From an uncultured Actinomycetes bacterium (GTDB lineage: Bacteria; Actinomycetota; Acidimicrobiia; Acidimicrobiales; RAAP-2), in the NCBI GenBank assembly GCA_903885505.1, contig CAISIU010000018.1, positions 1 to 45,046 of the forward strand: a stretch of DNA of 45,046 bases, read 5' to 3'. The notes under the pieces were generated by a model. It worked only from the letters and a program-made list of their open reading frames with translations, searched no databases and was not told where the DNA came from. Shown one piece after another: positions 18,028-25,629 of the stretch. Positions within the stretch are counted from its first letter, which is position 1; the number at the start of each line of letters is the position of its first letter. A program made the translations under genes and the position numbers.

Positions 18028-18065
18028 GACTGATACAGTTGTGCTATGGCACAACTGTATCAGTC
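18028..18065. promoter_or_regulatory. Perfect 17-bp inverted repeat spanning the XRE-gene start codon
   Basis: GACTGATACAGTTGTGC is repeated exactly in inverted form after a 4-nt spacer, TATG, whose last three bases are the start codon of the XRE gene. The left arm also contains GATACA (18032-18037), a -10-like box 8 nt before the ATG, so the transcript is probably leaderless. The repeat is best read as an autorepressor operator that covers promoter and start. In any longer transcript it would form a very stable hairpin with the start codon in the loop. Confidence 0.7.
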
Positions 18066-18390
18066 TCCATCGACAGCCGCAGGACTTTTGCAGCTGGCAC
18101 GACTTAAGAGCGGTTTCAGTCAGCGCGAACTGGGAGACATTGCGGGTGTGCCCGCAACGATGATCTCTGCCTACGAACGAGACTTGAGGCAACCCACCCT
18201 CCCGACATTGATGCGTCTGATTGGCGCTGCAGGATTCGAACTTGAACTCCACCTCCGCTCCCTGGATCAGCACGATGAGATTCTTGAGAAGTTGGACGCG
18301 GCGAGAACGGCAAAAGAGCGAGAGCATCGGAAACTGCAACAAGATGCGTGGAGAAGGGCCGTTCGCGTAGAAGACCGTTCTGCCGAATGA
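18046..18390 (+). CDS. XRE-family HTH regulator (antitoxin-like)
   Basis: A 114-residue DNA-binding protein. A Cro/C1-type helix-turn-helix is clear at about residues 12-66: L-L-Q-L-A-R-L-K-S-G-F-S-Q-R-E-L, then A-G-V-P-A-T-M-I-S-A-Y-E-R and P-T-L-P-T-L-M-R-L. A charged helical tail (about 75-114) could bind the partner. It starts at ATG 18046 inside the 17-bp inverted repeat and overlaps the nucleotidyltransferase gene by 4 nt (ATGA). That order and spacing resemble toxin-antitoxin or abortive-infection pairs where the HTH protein represses its own operon. Composition looks more AT-rich than the core genes. Confidence 0.85.
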   Translation: MAQLYQSPSTAAGLLQLARLKSGFSQRELGDIAGVPATMISAYERDLRQPTLPTLMRLIGAAGFELELHLRSLDQHDEILEKLDAARTAKEREHRKLQQDAWRRAVRVEDRSAE

Positions 18391-18911
18391 CTGAGTCGCC
18401 TTTAAATGCGTCCGCCATCGTTGAGGCATTGAACCGGTACGGAGTTGACTACGTCGTCATTGGAGCCTTTGCAGCCTTGGCTCATCGTGCGCCAATCCCC
18501 GCAACGAACGACATCGACCTAACGCCTCTTCGAACAACGGGGAACCTGGATCGACTCTCGGCTGCCCTTCGTGAACTTGATGCTCGAGTGCGAGTAGATG
18601 GCGCTCCTGAAGGGTTGAGATTTGATCATGATGCGGTATCGCTGGGATCCAGCGATACCTGGAATCTCATTTGCCCTTTTGGAGAGTTTGATATCTGCTT
18701 TGCGCCAAGTGCGTTTCCTGGTGGTTATCTGGACCTTATTGACGCCTCGGATCGAGTCGAGGTAGATGGAGTCGTTGTGTCAATTGCCGGGCTGACAGAC
18801 ATCATCGCCTCGAAGGAAGCGGCAGGACGTCCGAAGGATTTACGAGTCCTTCCCCTTCTCGTGAAGCATCTACATGCACTGAGGGCGTCAGATGAGGGGC
18901 GGCAACTCTAG
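18387..18911 (+). CDS. Small nucleotidyltransferase-fold protein, partner of the XRE regulator
   Basis: A 174-residue protein of the pol-beta-like nucleotidyltransferase superfamily, close to DUF6036/AbiEii-like stand-alone domains. V-V-I-G-A-F-A-A (about residues 23-30) stands at the usual G-G/S position, followed by N-D-I-D-L with Asp42 and Asp44 as metal ligands, and F-D-I-C-F with Asp102 as the third acidic residue. It could transfer a nucleotide to a tRNA or protein, as such toxins do; this is inference. ATG 18387 overlaps the XRE stop, which sets the start; an in-frame ATG upstream would lie within the XRE gene. A hairpin follows 38 nt after the stop. Confidence 0.8.
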   Translation: MTESPLNASAIVEALNRYGVDYVVIGAFAALAHRAPIPATNDIDLTPLRTTGNLDRLSAALRELDARVRVDGAPEGLRFDHDAVSLGSSDTWNLICPFGEFDICFAPSAFPGGYLDLIDASDRVEVDGVVVSIAGLTDIIASKEAAGRPKDLRVLPLLVKHLHALRASDEGRQL

Positions 18912-18948
18912 ATAGGGACCCGACGGCTGACTTTCACCACCGGTAGTG

Positions 18949-18980
18949 ACGAATCCCGGCCCATGAGGACCGGGATTCGT
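18949..18980. terminator. 11-bp perfect hairpin after the nucleotidyltransferase gene
   Basis: ACGAATCCCGG pairs exactly with CCGGGATTCGT across a 10-nt loop. It may end the XRE/nucleotidyltransferase transcript. It lacks a T-run, so it could equally be an end structure of a mobile segment. Confidence 0.4.
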
Positions 18981-18988
18981 GAACTTCG

Positions 18989-19021
18989 TGGTGGAGGTAA
19001 TGGGACTATGTTCGAACCCCT
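18989..19021. repeat. Partial copy of the tRNA-Ala 3' end (attachment-site-like)
   Basis: TGGTGGAGGTAA (18989-19000) is identical to the first 12 bases of the minus-strand tRNA-Ala 3' end at 20471-20482, and TTCGAACCCCT (19011-19021) matches 20488-20498. The two blocks are 5 nt farther apart here. Orientation is the same as in the tRNA. This is how an attachment-site duplicate left by tRNA-targeting integration would look. The stretch from 18912 to 19205 contains no gene I can support. Confidence 0.5.
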
Positions 19022-19117
19022 CCTGGGGCCAGAAACTACTTAGTTTCAGGGGTTTCTGATGAGGCGCGCCGGCCAAAAAGGATCAAACCCGGCAATTCTC
19101 CGCTAGCAGCGGAAGAG

Positions 19118-19138
19118 ATGGGACAAGGTTCGAACCCC
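19118..19138. repeat. Second tRNA T-arm-like direct repeat
   Basis: ATGGGACAAGGTTCGAACCCC matches 19000-19020 at 19 of 21 positions, in direct orientation 118 bp away. It shares the GTTCGAACCCC T-arm-like core but cannot fold as a complete tRNA. It may be the trace of a second integration event at the same type of site. Confidence 0.4.
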
Positions 19139-19205
19139 ACGTCCTTGCCCCAAGTTTGAGTGAGCTGCTCGTAAAATGAGAGCACACAACGAAGGAAGGA
19201 CTTCC

Positions 19206-19604
19206 GTGCGTCCCATTTTTCATCTTTCGATTCCTGTCCGTGATCTGAGTGAGGCAGTCGACTTCTACCAGAGCCACCTCGGTGCTGAGATTGGAAGGAG
19301 AACGGACGACTTTGTCGATGCCCTGCTCTTGGGCGCACAAGTAACGCTTCAAAACGATCCGGCCAGCGTGACGGCACCAATGCCGAGGACGAGACACTTC
19401 GGGGCGACCGTTTCATGGGACGCGTGGGAGTCAATCTCAGCTCGTCTTCGTGGAGGTCCGCTGATTGTTGAGCCGCCAACTCTCTCGTATGTGGGCGAGC
19501 CCACAGAGCAAGGAAAATTGATGATCAAAGATCCGAGCGGAAATCTCATCGAAATCAAGGCATACCGCCAACCTGACAAGGTTCTCGGCTCCCTGGCACA
19601 CTGA
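19206..19604 (+). CDS. VOC-superfamily (glyoxalase/bleomycin-resistance-like) protein
   Basis: A 132-residue single VOC domain pair. Possible metal ligands are visible: His in F-H-L-S-I-P-V near the start, His in T-R-H-F-G-A-T-V in the middle, and Glu in N-L-I-E-I-K near the end. D-P-S-G-N is the usual last turn. The family includes glyoxalase I, dioxygenases and drug-binding proteins; substrate is unknown. GTG 19206 is preferred because AAGGAAGGA ends 5 nt before it. An ATG at 19176 overlaps a TAAAAT -10-like box (19172-19177). It lies alone inside the tRNA-bounded segment. Confidence 0.8.
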   Translation: MRPIFHLSIPVRDLSEAVDFYQSHLGAEIGRRTDDFVDALLLGAQVTLQNDPASVTAPMPRTRHFGATVSWDAWESISARLRGGPLIVEPPTLSYVGEPTEQGKLMIKDPSGNLIEIKAYRQPDKVLGSLAH

Positions 19605-19734
19605 TCAGATAGTTCCAGAGGAGCCCTTCCTCTCAACAGTCTTGAGGCTCAATCCCGAAGCGTCTCCTGAGTTAGCTGCTTGTACGGTCGGTGTTCTTCC
19701 AAGAGCGAGTGGCGAATCCGTCGGACATCTGCTA

Positions 19735-19760
19735 TCCTTACATTTAGAAAAAAGTAAGGA
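19735..19760. promoter_or_regulatory. Inverted repeat at the AbrB/PIN operon promoter
   Basis: TCCTTAC and GTAAGGA form a 7-bp inverted repeat with a 12-nt spacer. The left arm overlaps a TATCCT -10-like box (19733-19738) and the right arm overlaps the AAGGAG ribosome site of the antitoxin gene. AbrB-type antitoxins normally bind such sites to repress their own operon. Confidence 0.5.
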
Positions 19761-19767
19761 GAACAAC

Positions 19768-20016
19768 ATGGACGTGGCCGCTCGCTTGAGCTCCAAAGGG
19801 CAGGTAACGATTCCGAAGGCAGTACGTGATGCCCTCGGTGTTGAAGAAGGCGACTCCGTTATTTTTCGCATTGATGGCAACCTGGCGACGCTTCAGCGGA
19901 CACCAGATTTTCTTGAACTGGCGGGAACACTCGCCGCGCCGGCAACAAAGAAGAGCGCCAGCTGGGACCGAGTCCTCGAGATCTCACGTGCGAGTAGGGC
20001 CAAGAAGTTTCAGTGA
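19768..20016 (+). CDS. vapB: AbrB/MazE-fold antitoxin, VapB-like
   Basis: An 82-residue antitoxin. The swapped-hairpin DNA-binding domain spans about residues 4-46: A-R-L-S-S-K-G-Q-V-T-I-P-K-A-V-R-D-A-L-G-V-E-E-G-D. The basic C-terminal tail (A-P-A-T-K-K to K-K-F-Q) should bind and block the PIN toxin. ATG 19768 has AAGGAG with 6-nt spacing. The stop overlaps the PIN start as GTGA, so the pair is translationally coupled. It is expected to repress its own promoter through the inverted repeat upstream. Confidence 0.9.
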   Translation: MDVAARLSSKGQVTIPKAVRDALGVEEGDSVIFRIDGNLATLQRTPDFLELAGTLAAPATKKSASWDRVLEISRASRAKKFQ

Positions 20017-20405
20017 GTTCGTTTGTCGACACCAACGTTCTGGTTCGTCATCTGGTTGGTGATCCACCCGACATGGCGAGGCGAGCCACCGCCTTTTTGA
20101 GGAATGAAGAGAGTCTCTACCTCGCTGATCTCATCGTTGCCGAAACGGTGTACGTACTCGAATCGTTCTACGAAATCGACCGTTCTCGCATCAGTGAAGC
20201 AATTCGATCCTTGCTGGCGATGGAGTCCGTCCGAGTCATTGACGCTCCGCTACTCCTGCGAACGGTTGCCTTGTACGAAGGCGAACGGCTTGATTTTGCC
20301 GACGCCTACCTCGTGGCTTGCGCGGAAACCACTGGGGTAGGAAAGGTCGCTTCTTTCGACAAAGCCATCAGTCGAATACCCACGGTCGAGAGAATCGAGC
20401 CCTAA
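20013..20405 (+). CDS. vapC: PIN-domain ribonuclease toxin, VapC-like
   Basis: A 130-residue PIN-domain RNase, probably cutting tRNA or rRNA when freed from its antitoxin. The four acidic metal ligands are in place: Asp6 in V-D-T-N, Glu44 in A-E-T-V, Asp97 in F-A-D-A-Y and Asp116 in S-F-D-K-A. No key residue is missing, so it should be active. The start is GTG 20013 overlapping the antitoxin stop. The operon lies directly beside the tRNA-Ala gene, a common place for acquired toxin-antitoxin modules. Confidence 0.9.
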   Translation: MSSFVDTNVLVRHLVGDPPDMARRATAFLRNEESLYLADLIVAETVYVLESFYEIDRSRISEAIRSLLAMESVRVIDAPLLLRTVALYEGERLDFADAYLVACAETTGVGKVASFDKAISRIPTVERIEP

Positions 20406-20470
20406 GGAATCAATTCACCAACCGGTTTCATCGTCATAAACGATGTCCACCAAAAGGGACCTACGGCATT

Positions 20471-20546
20471 TGGTGGAGGTAAGGGGATTCGAACCCCTGA
20501 CCCCGACACTGCCAGTGTCGTGCTCTACCAGCTGAGCTATACCCCC
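20471..20546 (-). tRNA. tRNA-Ala (anticodon GGC)
   Basis: Read on the minus strand, a 76-nt cloverleaf with encoded CCA. The acceptor stem GGGGGTA/TACCTCC has the G3-U70 pair that identifies alanine tRNA. The D arm is GCTC/GAGC. The anticodon stem is CGACA/TGTCG with loop CTGGCAG, giving anticodon GGC for GCC codons. The T arm is AGGGG-TTCGAAT-CCCCT. The 3' end faces the accessory segment. Confidence 0.97.
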
Positions 20547-20557
20547 CAGAGGCATTT

Positions 20558-20563
20558 AGCCTA
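20558..20563 (-). promoter_or_regulatory. -10 box of tRNA-Ala
   Basis: TAGGCT on the minus strand ends 11 nt before the mature 5' end. It resembles the TAG-NNT boxes found before other genes here. No convincing -35 box is visible. Confidence 0.4.
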
Positions 20564-20623
20564 GCACTGCGCGTGACTGGTCCCACTCGGCCACGGGGCC
20601 ATGAACGGGGAGGGCGCTTTTCC

Positions 20624-20629
20624 TAGACT
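20624..20629 (+). promoter_or_regulatory. -10 box of leuS, leaderless
   Basis: TAGACT followed by 6 nt and the ATG of leuS. The expected start of transcription coincides with the start codon. No ribosome-binding site fits. Confidence 0.5.
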
Positions 20630-20635
20630 GATGCC

Positions 20636-23098
20636 ATGGCGCGCGACTACGACATTGTGGACATTGAGAAGAAGTGGCAGGAACGGTGGCGCGAGTCCGG
20701 CCTGTACGAAGTCTCCAATGATGACCCGCGCGAGCGCTTTTACGCCCTGAATATGTACCCCTATCCCTCGGGGTCGGCTCACCAGGGCCACGTGCGCAAT
20801 TACACCTTCGGCGACTTGGTCGTCAGGTACCAGTCCATGAAGGGCAAGGCCGTCTTGTCGCCCTTCGGTTTTGACTCCTTTGGCCTCCCGGCCGAGAATG
20901 CCGCCATCAAGGCGGGAAGCCACCCGCGCATCTTCACCGATCAGCGCATGGCGGAACTTAAGGAATCCGTGCAGCGTCTGGGCGCGGTGTACGACTGGCG
21001 CCGTGAAGTCTTTAGCCACGACCCCGCCTACATGCGCTGGTCCCAGGAAATTTTCCTCACCTTCCTCGAGAACGGTTTGGCGTATCGCGCGCAAGCACCG
21101 GTGAACTGGTGTCCGAGCTGCGCGACCGTATTGGCGAACGAGCAGGTCGTGGGCGATGGCGTGTGTGACCGATGTGGCACGGCGGTGGTGAAGAAGGACC
21201 TCGAACAGTGGTTCTTTCGCATTACGAAGTACGCCGACGAGCTGCTCGAGTCGGTCGATGACCTCGAGTGGCCCGAGCGCGTCAAGACCATGCAGCGAAA
21301 CTGGATTGGTCGATCCGAGGGTGTGGAGTTCGATCTGCCCTTCGTCGGTCACGACCTCGCCTTGCGCGTGTTCACCACTCGCCCCGACACCGGCTTTGGA
21401 GTGACCTACGCCGTCATGGCGCCGGAGCACCCTCTGCTCGCGACCGTGACGACCGACGAACACCGCGCGGCGGTCACCGACCTCGTGGCGCGCGCTCGCG
21501 CGGCGACCGACATGGAGCGCACGGCGTCCAGTGACAGTGGCGACAATTTGTCGAAGCGCGGAGCCTTCACCGGCGCCTACGTCACCAACCCCTTCACGAA
21601 TCAACCGGTTCCGGTGTACGTGGCGGACTACGTCCTCGGGAGCTATGGCACCGGGGCAATCATGGCGGTACCCGCCGAAGATGAGCGCGACCACGCCTTC
21701 GCGTTGGTGCACGGTCTGCCCATTATCCGCACCATCGAGACCCCCGACGGGCACGAGGGTCCCTACAACGGCGACGGTGTCCACATCAACAGTGGCTTCC
21801 TCGACGGTCTCGATGTCGCGGAGGCCAAGAAGAAGGCCGCCGACTTCCTTGCTCAGTCAGCCAACGGCATCGAGAAGGTGAACTTTCGCCTTCGTGACTG
21901 GTTGGTCTCGCGTCAGCGCTTCTGGGGTTGCCCCATTCCCGTGATCTACTGCGCCGGCTGTGGCATTGTTCCGGTGCCGCGCGAGCAGTTGCCCATTGTG
22001 GCGCCCGATGACGTGAAGATGGACCAGACCGGACAGTCGCCGCTCGCCACCCACGAGCCCTTTTGGCGAACCACCTGTCCCACCTGTGGGGGAGAGGCTC
22101 GCCGTGAAACCGACACCATGGACACCTTCACTGACTCCTCCTGGTACTTCCTTCGCTTCGCGGACCCGTTCACCGAGGGCAAGGCCTTTGACCCTGAGGT
22201 CGTCGCCAAGTGGATGCCGGTGGATCAGTACATCGGTGGCATCGAGCACGCCATCTTGCACTTGCTCTACGCGCGCTTTTACATGAAGGCCCTCATTGAC
22301 ACCGGGCTCGCCACGGGAATCGAGCGCGAGCCTTTCCGTCGTCTTTTCACCCAGGGCATGATCCGCATGGACGGCGCCAAAATGTCGAAGTCCAAGGGCA
22401 ACCTGGTGACCCCGGGGCAGTACTACGCCACCGTGGGTGCCGATGGCCTGCGACTCTTCCACCTCTTTGTGGGTCCGCCGGCCGACGACGTGGACTGGAC
22501 AAGTCAAACCGACGAAGTCATTGACGGCTGTGGTCGATTCCTGCACCGTCTGTACCGCTTGGCTCACGGTGAGGGCGTCATCTTGCGTGAGACCGAGGCC
22601 GAGGGCGACCTGGCCATGCGTCGCCAGATTCATAAGACCATTGCCAAGGTGACTGATGGGCTGGATCGCTGGACCTACAACACCTCGGTCGCGGCGTTGA
22701 TGGAACTGCTCAACGCCGTGTCCAAGTACGCCCGCGAAGGCGACGGAGCCCGTCGCGACATCTTTGACGAGGCGATCGACACCATGCTGTTGTTGCTGGC
22801 GCCCATGTCGCCGCACCTCACGAGTGAAATGTGGGAGGAGCGTCACGGCGAGGGTCAATTCGTTCACGCCCAGTCCTGGCCGGTCGCCGACCCCGAGCTA
22901 TTGGTAGATGAGGACGTCGTCATGGTGATTCAAGTGGCCGGCAAGGTGCGCGCACGCGCCACCGTGGCCACGACCATCAGCGAGGACGAGGCCATCGCTA
23001 TCGCGCTGGCACAGCCCGAAGTGCAGGCGCTGCTCAATGGGGCCACGCCCTCGCGCGTCGTGGCTCGCGCCCCGAAGCTCGTCAACATTGTTCCGTGA
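20636..23098 (+). CDS. leuS: Leucyl-tRNA synthetase
   Basis: An 820-residue class I synthetase that charges tRNA-Leu. The HIGH variant H-Q-G-H is at residues 49-52 after M-Y-P-Y-P-S-G, and K-M-S-K-S is at 582-586. A Cys-rich zinc-like insert (C-P-S-C, C-D-R-C) lies near residues 158-180. The editing domain (T-T-R-P-D-T, then the G-T-G-A-I-M-A-V-P-x-x-D-E-R-D segment) is complete. Length is normal for bacterial LeuRS. ATG 20636 follows a TAGACT box with 6-nt spacing, so the mRNA is probably leaderless. The stop overlaps the metallopeptidase start as GTGA. Confidence 0.98.
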   Translation: MARDYDIVDIEKKWQERWRESGLYEVSNDDPRERFYALNMYPYPSGSAHQGHVRNYTFGDLVVRYQSMKGKAVLSPFGFDSFGLPAENAAIKAGSHPRIFTDQRMAELKESVQRLGAVYDWRREVFSHDPAYMRWSQEIFLTFLENGLAYRAQAPVNWCPSCATVLANEQVVGDGVCDRCGTAVVKKDLEQWFFRITKYADELLESVDDLEWPERVKTMQRNWIGRSEGVEFDLPFVGHDLALRVFTTRPDTGFGVTYAVMAPEHPLLATVTTDEHRAAVTDLVARARAATDMERTASSDSGDNLSKRGAFTGAYVTNPFTNQPVPVYVADYVLGSYGTGAIMAVPAEDERDHAFALVHGLPIIRTIETPDGHEGPYNGDGVHINSGFLDGLDVAEAKKKAADFLAQSANGIEKVNFRLRDWLVSRQRFWGCPIPVIYCAGCGIVPVPREQLPIVAPDDVKMDQTGQSPLATHEPFWRTTCPTCGGEARRETDTMDTFTDSSWYFLRFADPFTEGKAFDPEVVAKWMPVDQYIGGIEHAILHLLYARFYMKALIDTGLATGIEREPFRRLFTQGMIRMDGAKMSKSKGNLVTPGQYYATVGADGLRLFHLFVGPPADDVDWTSQTDEVIDGCGRFLHRLYRLAHGEGVILRETEAEGDLAMRRQIHKTIAKVTDGLDRWTYNTSVAALMELLNAVSKYAREGDGARRDIFDEAIDTMLLLLAPMSPHLTSEMWEERHGEGQFVHAQSWPVADPELLVDEDVVMVIQVAGKVRARATVATTISEDEAIAIALAQPEVQALLNGATPSRVVARAPKLVNIVP

Positions 23099-23664
23099 CC
23101 AAAGGTTCGCCCACCCTCTTTTCGACGGTCATTCCGCCGAGCTTTGATCGACCCGAGATCGAGGTGCGAACCTCGGCACGTCGAAAGAAGACCGGAGCGG
23201 CCCACTGGTCGGGCGACAACATCGTGGTGGTGCTTCCCGAGCGACTGCGCGGCAAAGAGCGGCAGCGTCTGATTGACGAATTGGTCAATCAACTGCTTCA
23301 CCAGCGCCCCCACGCGGTCAGCGGTGACGCGGCCTTGGAAGAGCGCGCCGTGGTGCTCGCCGACCTCTACGTCGACGGTGTACGTCCCGCCCGCGTGACC
23401 TGGTCGTCGACGCAGACGCGGGTCTGGGCCACGTGTGCGCCGGCCACACGAGAAATTCGACTGTCGACCTCGCTGCGGGCCTGTCCCGAGTGGGTGGTGG
23501 ACGCGGTGTTGGTGCACGAACTGGCGCACCTCATTGAGGCCGATCACACCGCAGATTTTTGGGAAATTGCTCGTCGTCACCCCCGTCAAGACGAGAGCGA
23601 AACCTTCCTCGCGGGCTACGCCCTGGGCATGGGTCGTCGCGTGAGCAGCGACGACGTCGACTAG
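23095..23664 (+). CDS. YgjP/SprT-like zinc metallopeptidase (DUF45)
   Basis: A 189-residue putative zinc peptidase. H-E-L-A-H at residues 141-145 with His151 and a nearby F-W forms the H-E-x-x-H-x5-H-xxx-F-W pattern of the YgjP/DUF45 family. No signal peptide or membrane span is seen, so it is cytoplasmic. The substrate is unknown. GTG 23095 overlaps the leuS stop by 4 nt, indicating coupling. The 3' end overlaps the convergent PAC2-gene stop by 4 nt. Confidence 0.85.
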   Translation: MTKGSPTLFSTVIPPSFDRPEIEVRTSARRKKTGAAHWSGDNIVVVLPERLRGKERQRLIDELVNQLLHQRPHAVSGDAALEERAVVLADLYVDGVRPARVTWSSTQTRVWATCAPATREIRLSTSLRACPEWVVDAVLVHELAHLIEADHTADFWEIARRHPRQDESETFLAGYALGMGRRVSSDDVD

Positions 23665-24539
23665 TCCGTCTCGCCGCGCAAGAAGCGCTCGAGTTCCTCG
23701 GCGAGTTCGTCACCGGACGGAATCTCCGCACCCAGTGATCCGCCTTCGGTCTCATCAACGGTGCGCTCGAGGTCTTCCACCATGGTCTGGTGGTCGGGGT
23801 TATTCGTAATGAGGTCGTTCACGCGCTCACGGGCGTCATCGGCGGAGCGGCGCAGCGCCTTGGACGACACCGACAGTCCGGCCACGGCGGCCAGTGAGTC
23901 CACGAGGGCCGCGGAGGCCAGGGGGTAGGACATCGACGCGACGTAGTGCGGAACGCGCGCCCAGAGACTCACGGCGTCGATGGATGCCTCGGCGAAGGCC
24001 ATTTCGAGCGCGGCGCCAATACCGGCGGGAACTTCAATCTCTCCGTCGATGGTGCCGACCACGTCGAGCAGATGCGAACTTTCTTGCGGTGCGGTGCCGA
24101 TCACGCGCACCGGACGGGTGTGCGGGGTGGGCGCGGGGAACGCGCCGAGGCCGACCAAGAGACGGACATCAAATCGTCCGGCCACGTCCACGATGAGATC
24201 GCAGAAGTCGCCCCAGTGAAAGTCGGGCTCCGGACCCACCAGAAAGAGAACGTCAGCGCCATCGCGGTCCTCGCCATAACGAAGTTGAATCTCTGGCCAC
24301 GTCAATTCGGCAGTGACGCCGTCGATGATCTTGGCGAGGGGGCGACGGGCGCGCTGGTCGATGAAGTACTCGGTGTCAAAGGTCGCGAGCACATCGGTGT
24401 CCATGATGTCGAGCAGGTGGGTGAGGGCGGTCTGCGCGCCATATCCGGCGTCAATCCACCCCTCCATGGCCACGATGAGGACGGGGTCCACGATGGGAGG
24501 ATCGGACAAAAACAAGATGCGGTCGAAGGCGTCGTCCAT
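23661..24539 (-). CDS. PAC2-family protein
   Basis: A 292-residue protein of the PAC2 family, related to eukaryotic proteasome-assembly chaperone 2 and widespread in Actinobacteria. The N-terminal P-V-L-I-V-A-M-E-G-W-I-D-A-G motif (about 19-32), G-P-E-P-D-F-H-W and the A-R-V-P-H-Y-V segment are typical. The last ~50 residues are acidic and probably helical. Function in bacteria is not settled; a link to proteasome or protein assembly is an inference from the fold. Its ATG shares one base with the TAA of the upstream phosphotransferase gene. Confidence 0.85.
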   Translation of the reverse strand: MDDAFDRILFLSDPPIVDPVLIVAMEGWIDAGYGAQTALTHLLDIMDTDVLATFDTEYFIDQRARRPLAKIIDGVTAELTWPEIQLRYGEDRDGADVLFLVGPEPDFHWGDFCDLIVDVAGRFDVRLLVGLGAFPAPTPHTRPVRVIGTAPQESSHLLDVVGTIDGEIEVPAGIGAALEMAFAEASIDAVSLWARVPHYVASMSYPLASAALVDSLAAVAGLSVSSKALRRSADDARERVNDLITNNPDHQTMVEDLERTVDETEGGSLGAEIPSGDELAEELERFLRGETD

Positions 24540-25573
24540 TACATCGACTCCAGTGTGGTCTTGGCCGTTTCGGCCAGCAAGCGAATGTGCTTCGGAAACT
24601 CATCGACCGATCCGGTGTCACCGGCGGTCGCTCCCGCGCGATAACGAGCGAACACGCCCTGCAAAATGCAGGCGAGCTTCCAGTATCCGAAGGCTTGGTA
24701 GAAGGCGACGTCGCTGAGATCCAGCGAGGTGGCGGCGCTGTAAGCGCTCAAGACCTCGGCGCGAGTAGAGAAGCCGGCTGCGGTCGTGGGGGCTGCTCCG
24801 AGCAGGGCGGCTGCGCCATCGGCGGCCTCGGTCCAGTACACCAGGAGAAGGCCGACGTCGGCCAGCGGGTCACCCAGAGTGCAAATTTCCCAGTCCAAGA
24901 TCGCGGTGACGTCGCCCGCATCGTTCAGCACGGTGTTGTCGAGGCGATAGTCACCGTGAACGACAGCGACCTTCTGCTGAGTGGGAATTGAGGCAGCCAG
25001 CGCGTCGCCGACAGCTTCCACGATGCCGTCGTGCGTGACGCCATCAACGGCCATTTGTTCATACTGCCCACGCCAGCGCTTGACCTGCCGTTCGATATAA
25101 CCATCGTGGCGCGCGAGCGAACCCAGCCCCGCCGCCTCGACGTCCACGTCGTGGAGTCGCGACAAGGTGCGCGCCAGGGAGGGGCCGATGAGCGCGCGCT
25201 GCGCTTCGGTGAACGCGGCGGTGGCCTGCGTGGCGTCGCGCAAGATATGGCCCTCGACGAATTGCATCACGTAGAAGGGGCGCTCGTTCACCGTTTCATC
25301 CACGCAGAGGCCGAGGGGAGTGGCCACGGGGATGCCCTGGGGTGCCAGGGCCGAGATGATGGTGTGCTCGCGCACCATGTCGTGCGCGGTCGGCAAGACG
25401 TGACTGGTCGGCGGACGGCGAAGTGCGTAGTGGCGGCCCGCGGCGTCGGTGACGCGGTAGGTGAGATTGGACCTGCCTCCGGCGATGAGATCGAAAGTAA
25501 GGGGTGCGACCGCACCGACGTTCTCGACCATCCAGGCCGAAACGGACTCGTGATTAATGCCGAGGACGCTCAT
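24539..25573 (-). CDS. APH-fold phosphotransferase, ACAD10/11 kinase-domain-like
   Basis: A 344-residue protein kinase-like fold of the aminoglycoside-phosphotransferase family. The glycine-rich start is G-G-R-S-N-L-T-Y (about 32-39), the catalytic loop H-G-D-Y-R-L-D-N is at 206-213, and the metal-binding Asp227 is in I-L-D-W-E. This branch resembles the kinase domain fused to acyl-CoA dehydrogenase in ACAD10/11, which acts on hydroxyacyl-CoA. An ACAD10/11-like dehydrogenase is present at 1145-2449, but far away. Antibiotic resistance is less likely. A TAGCCT box 9 nt before ATG 25573 suggests a leaderless transcript shared with the PAC2 gene. Confidence 0.85.
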   Translation of the reverse strand: MSVLGINHESVSAWMVENVGAVAPLTFDLIAGGRSNLTYRVTDAAGRHYALRRPPTSHVLPTAHDMVREHTIISALAPQGIPVATPLGLCVDETVNERPFYVMQFVEGHILRDATQATAAFTEAQRALIGPSLARTLSRLHDVDVEAAGLGSLARHDGYIERQVKRWRGQYEQMAVDGVTHDGIVEAVGDALAASIPTQQKVAVVHGDYRLDNTVLNDAGDVTAILDWEICTLGDPLADVGLLLVYWTEAADGAAALLGAAPTTAAGFSTRAEVLSAYSAATSLDLSDVAFYQAFGYWKLACILQGVFARYRAGATAGDTGSVDEFPKHIRLLAETAKTTLESM

Positions 25574-25582
25574 GATGAGTCA

Positions 25583-25588
25583 AGGCTA
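25583..25588 (-). promoter_or_regulatory. -10 box of the APH-fold/PAC2 operon
   Basis: TAGCCT on the minus strand, 9 nt before the ATG, the same box and spacing as lepA. It lies back to back with the thioredoxin promoter. Confidence 0.45.
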
Positions 25589-25629
25589 GCCCTGCCACAA
25601 ACACCCCTCATCTCGTCGCATGGCGCCGG

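Noticed and set aside
18028-18065. Reading the 17-bp dyad as a terminator for the secreted-protein gene
   Set aside because: No T-run follows and the right arm is coding sequence of the XRE gene; an operator role fits better.
19118-19153. Possible plus-strand tRNA 3' end
   Set aside because: The T-arm-like core has no matching stem, and there is no D or anticodon arm upstream.
20447-20476. CCACCAAA/TTTGGTGG stem overlapping the tRNA-Ala CCA end
   Set aside because: Stem is short and uses the mature tRNA end; it may help termination or processing but cannot be told from chance.
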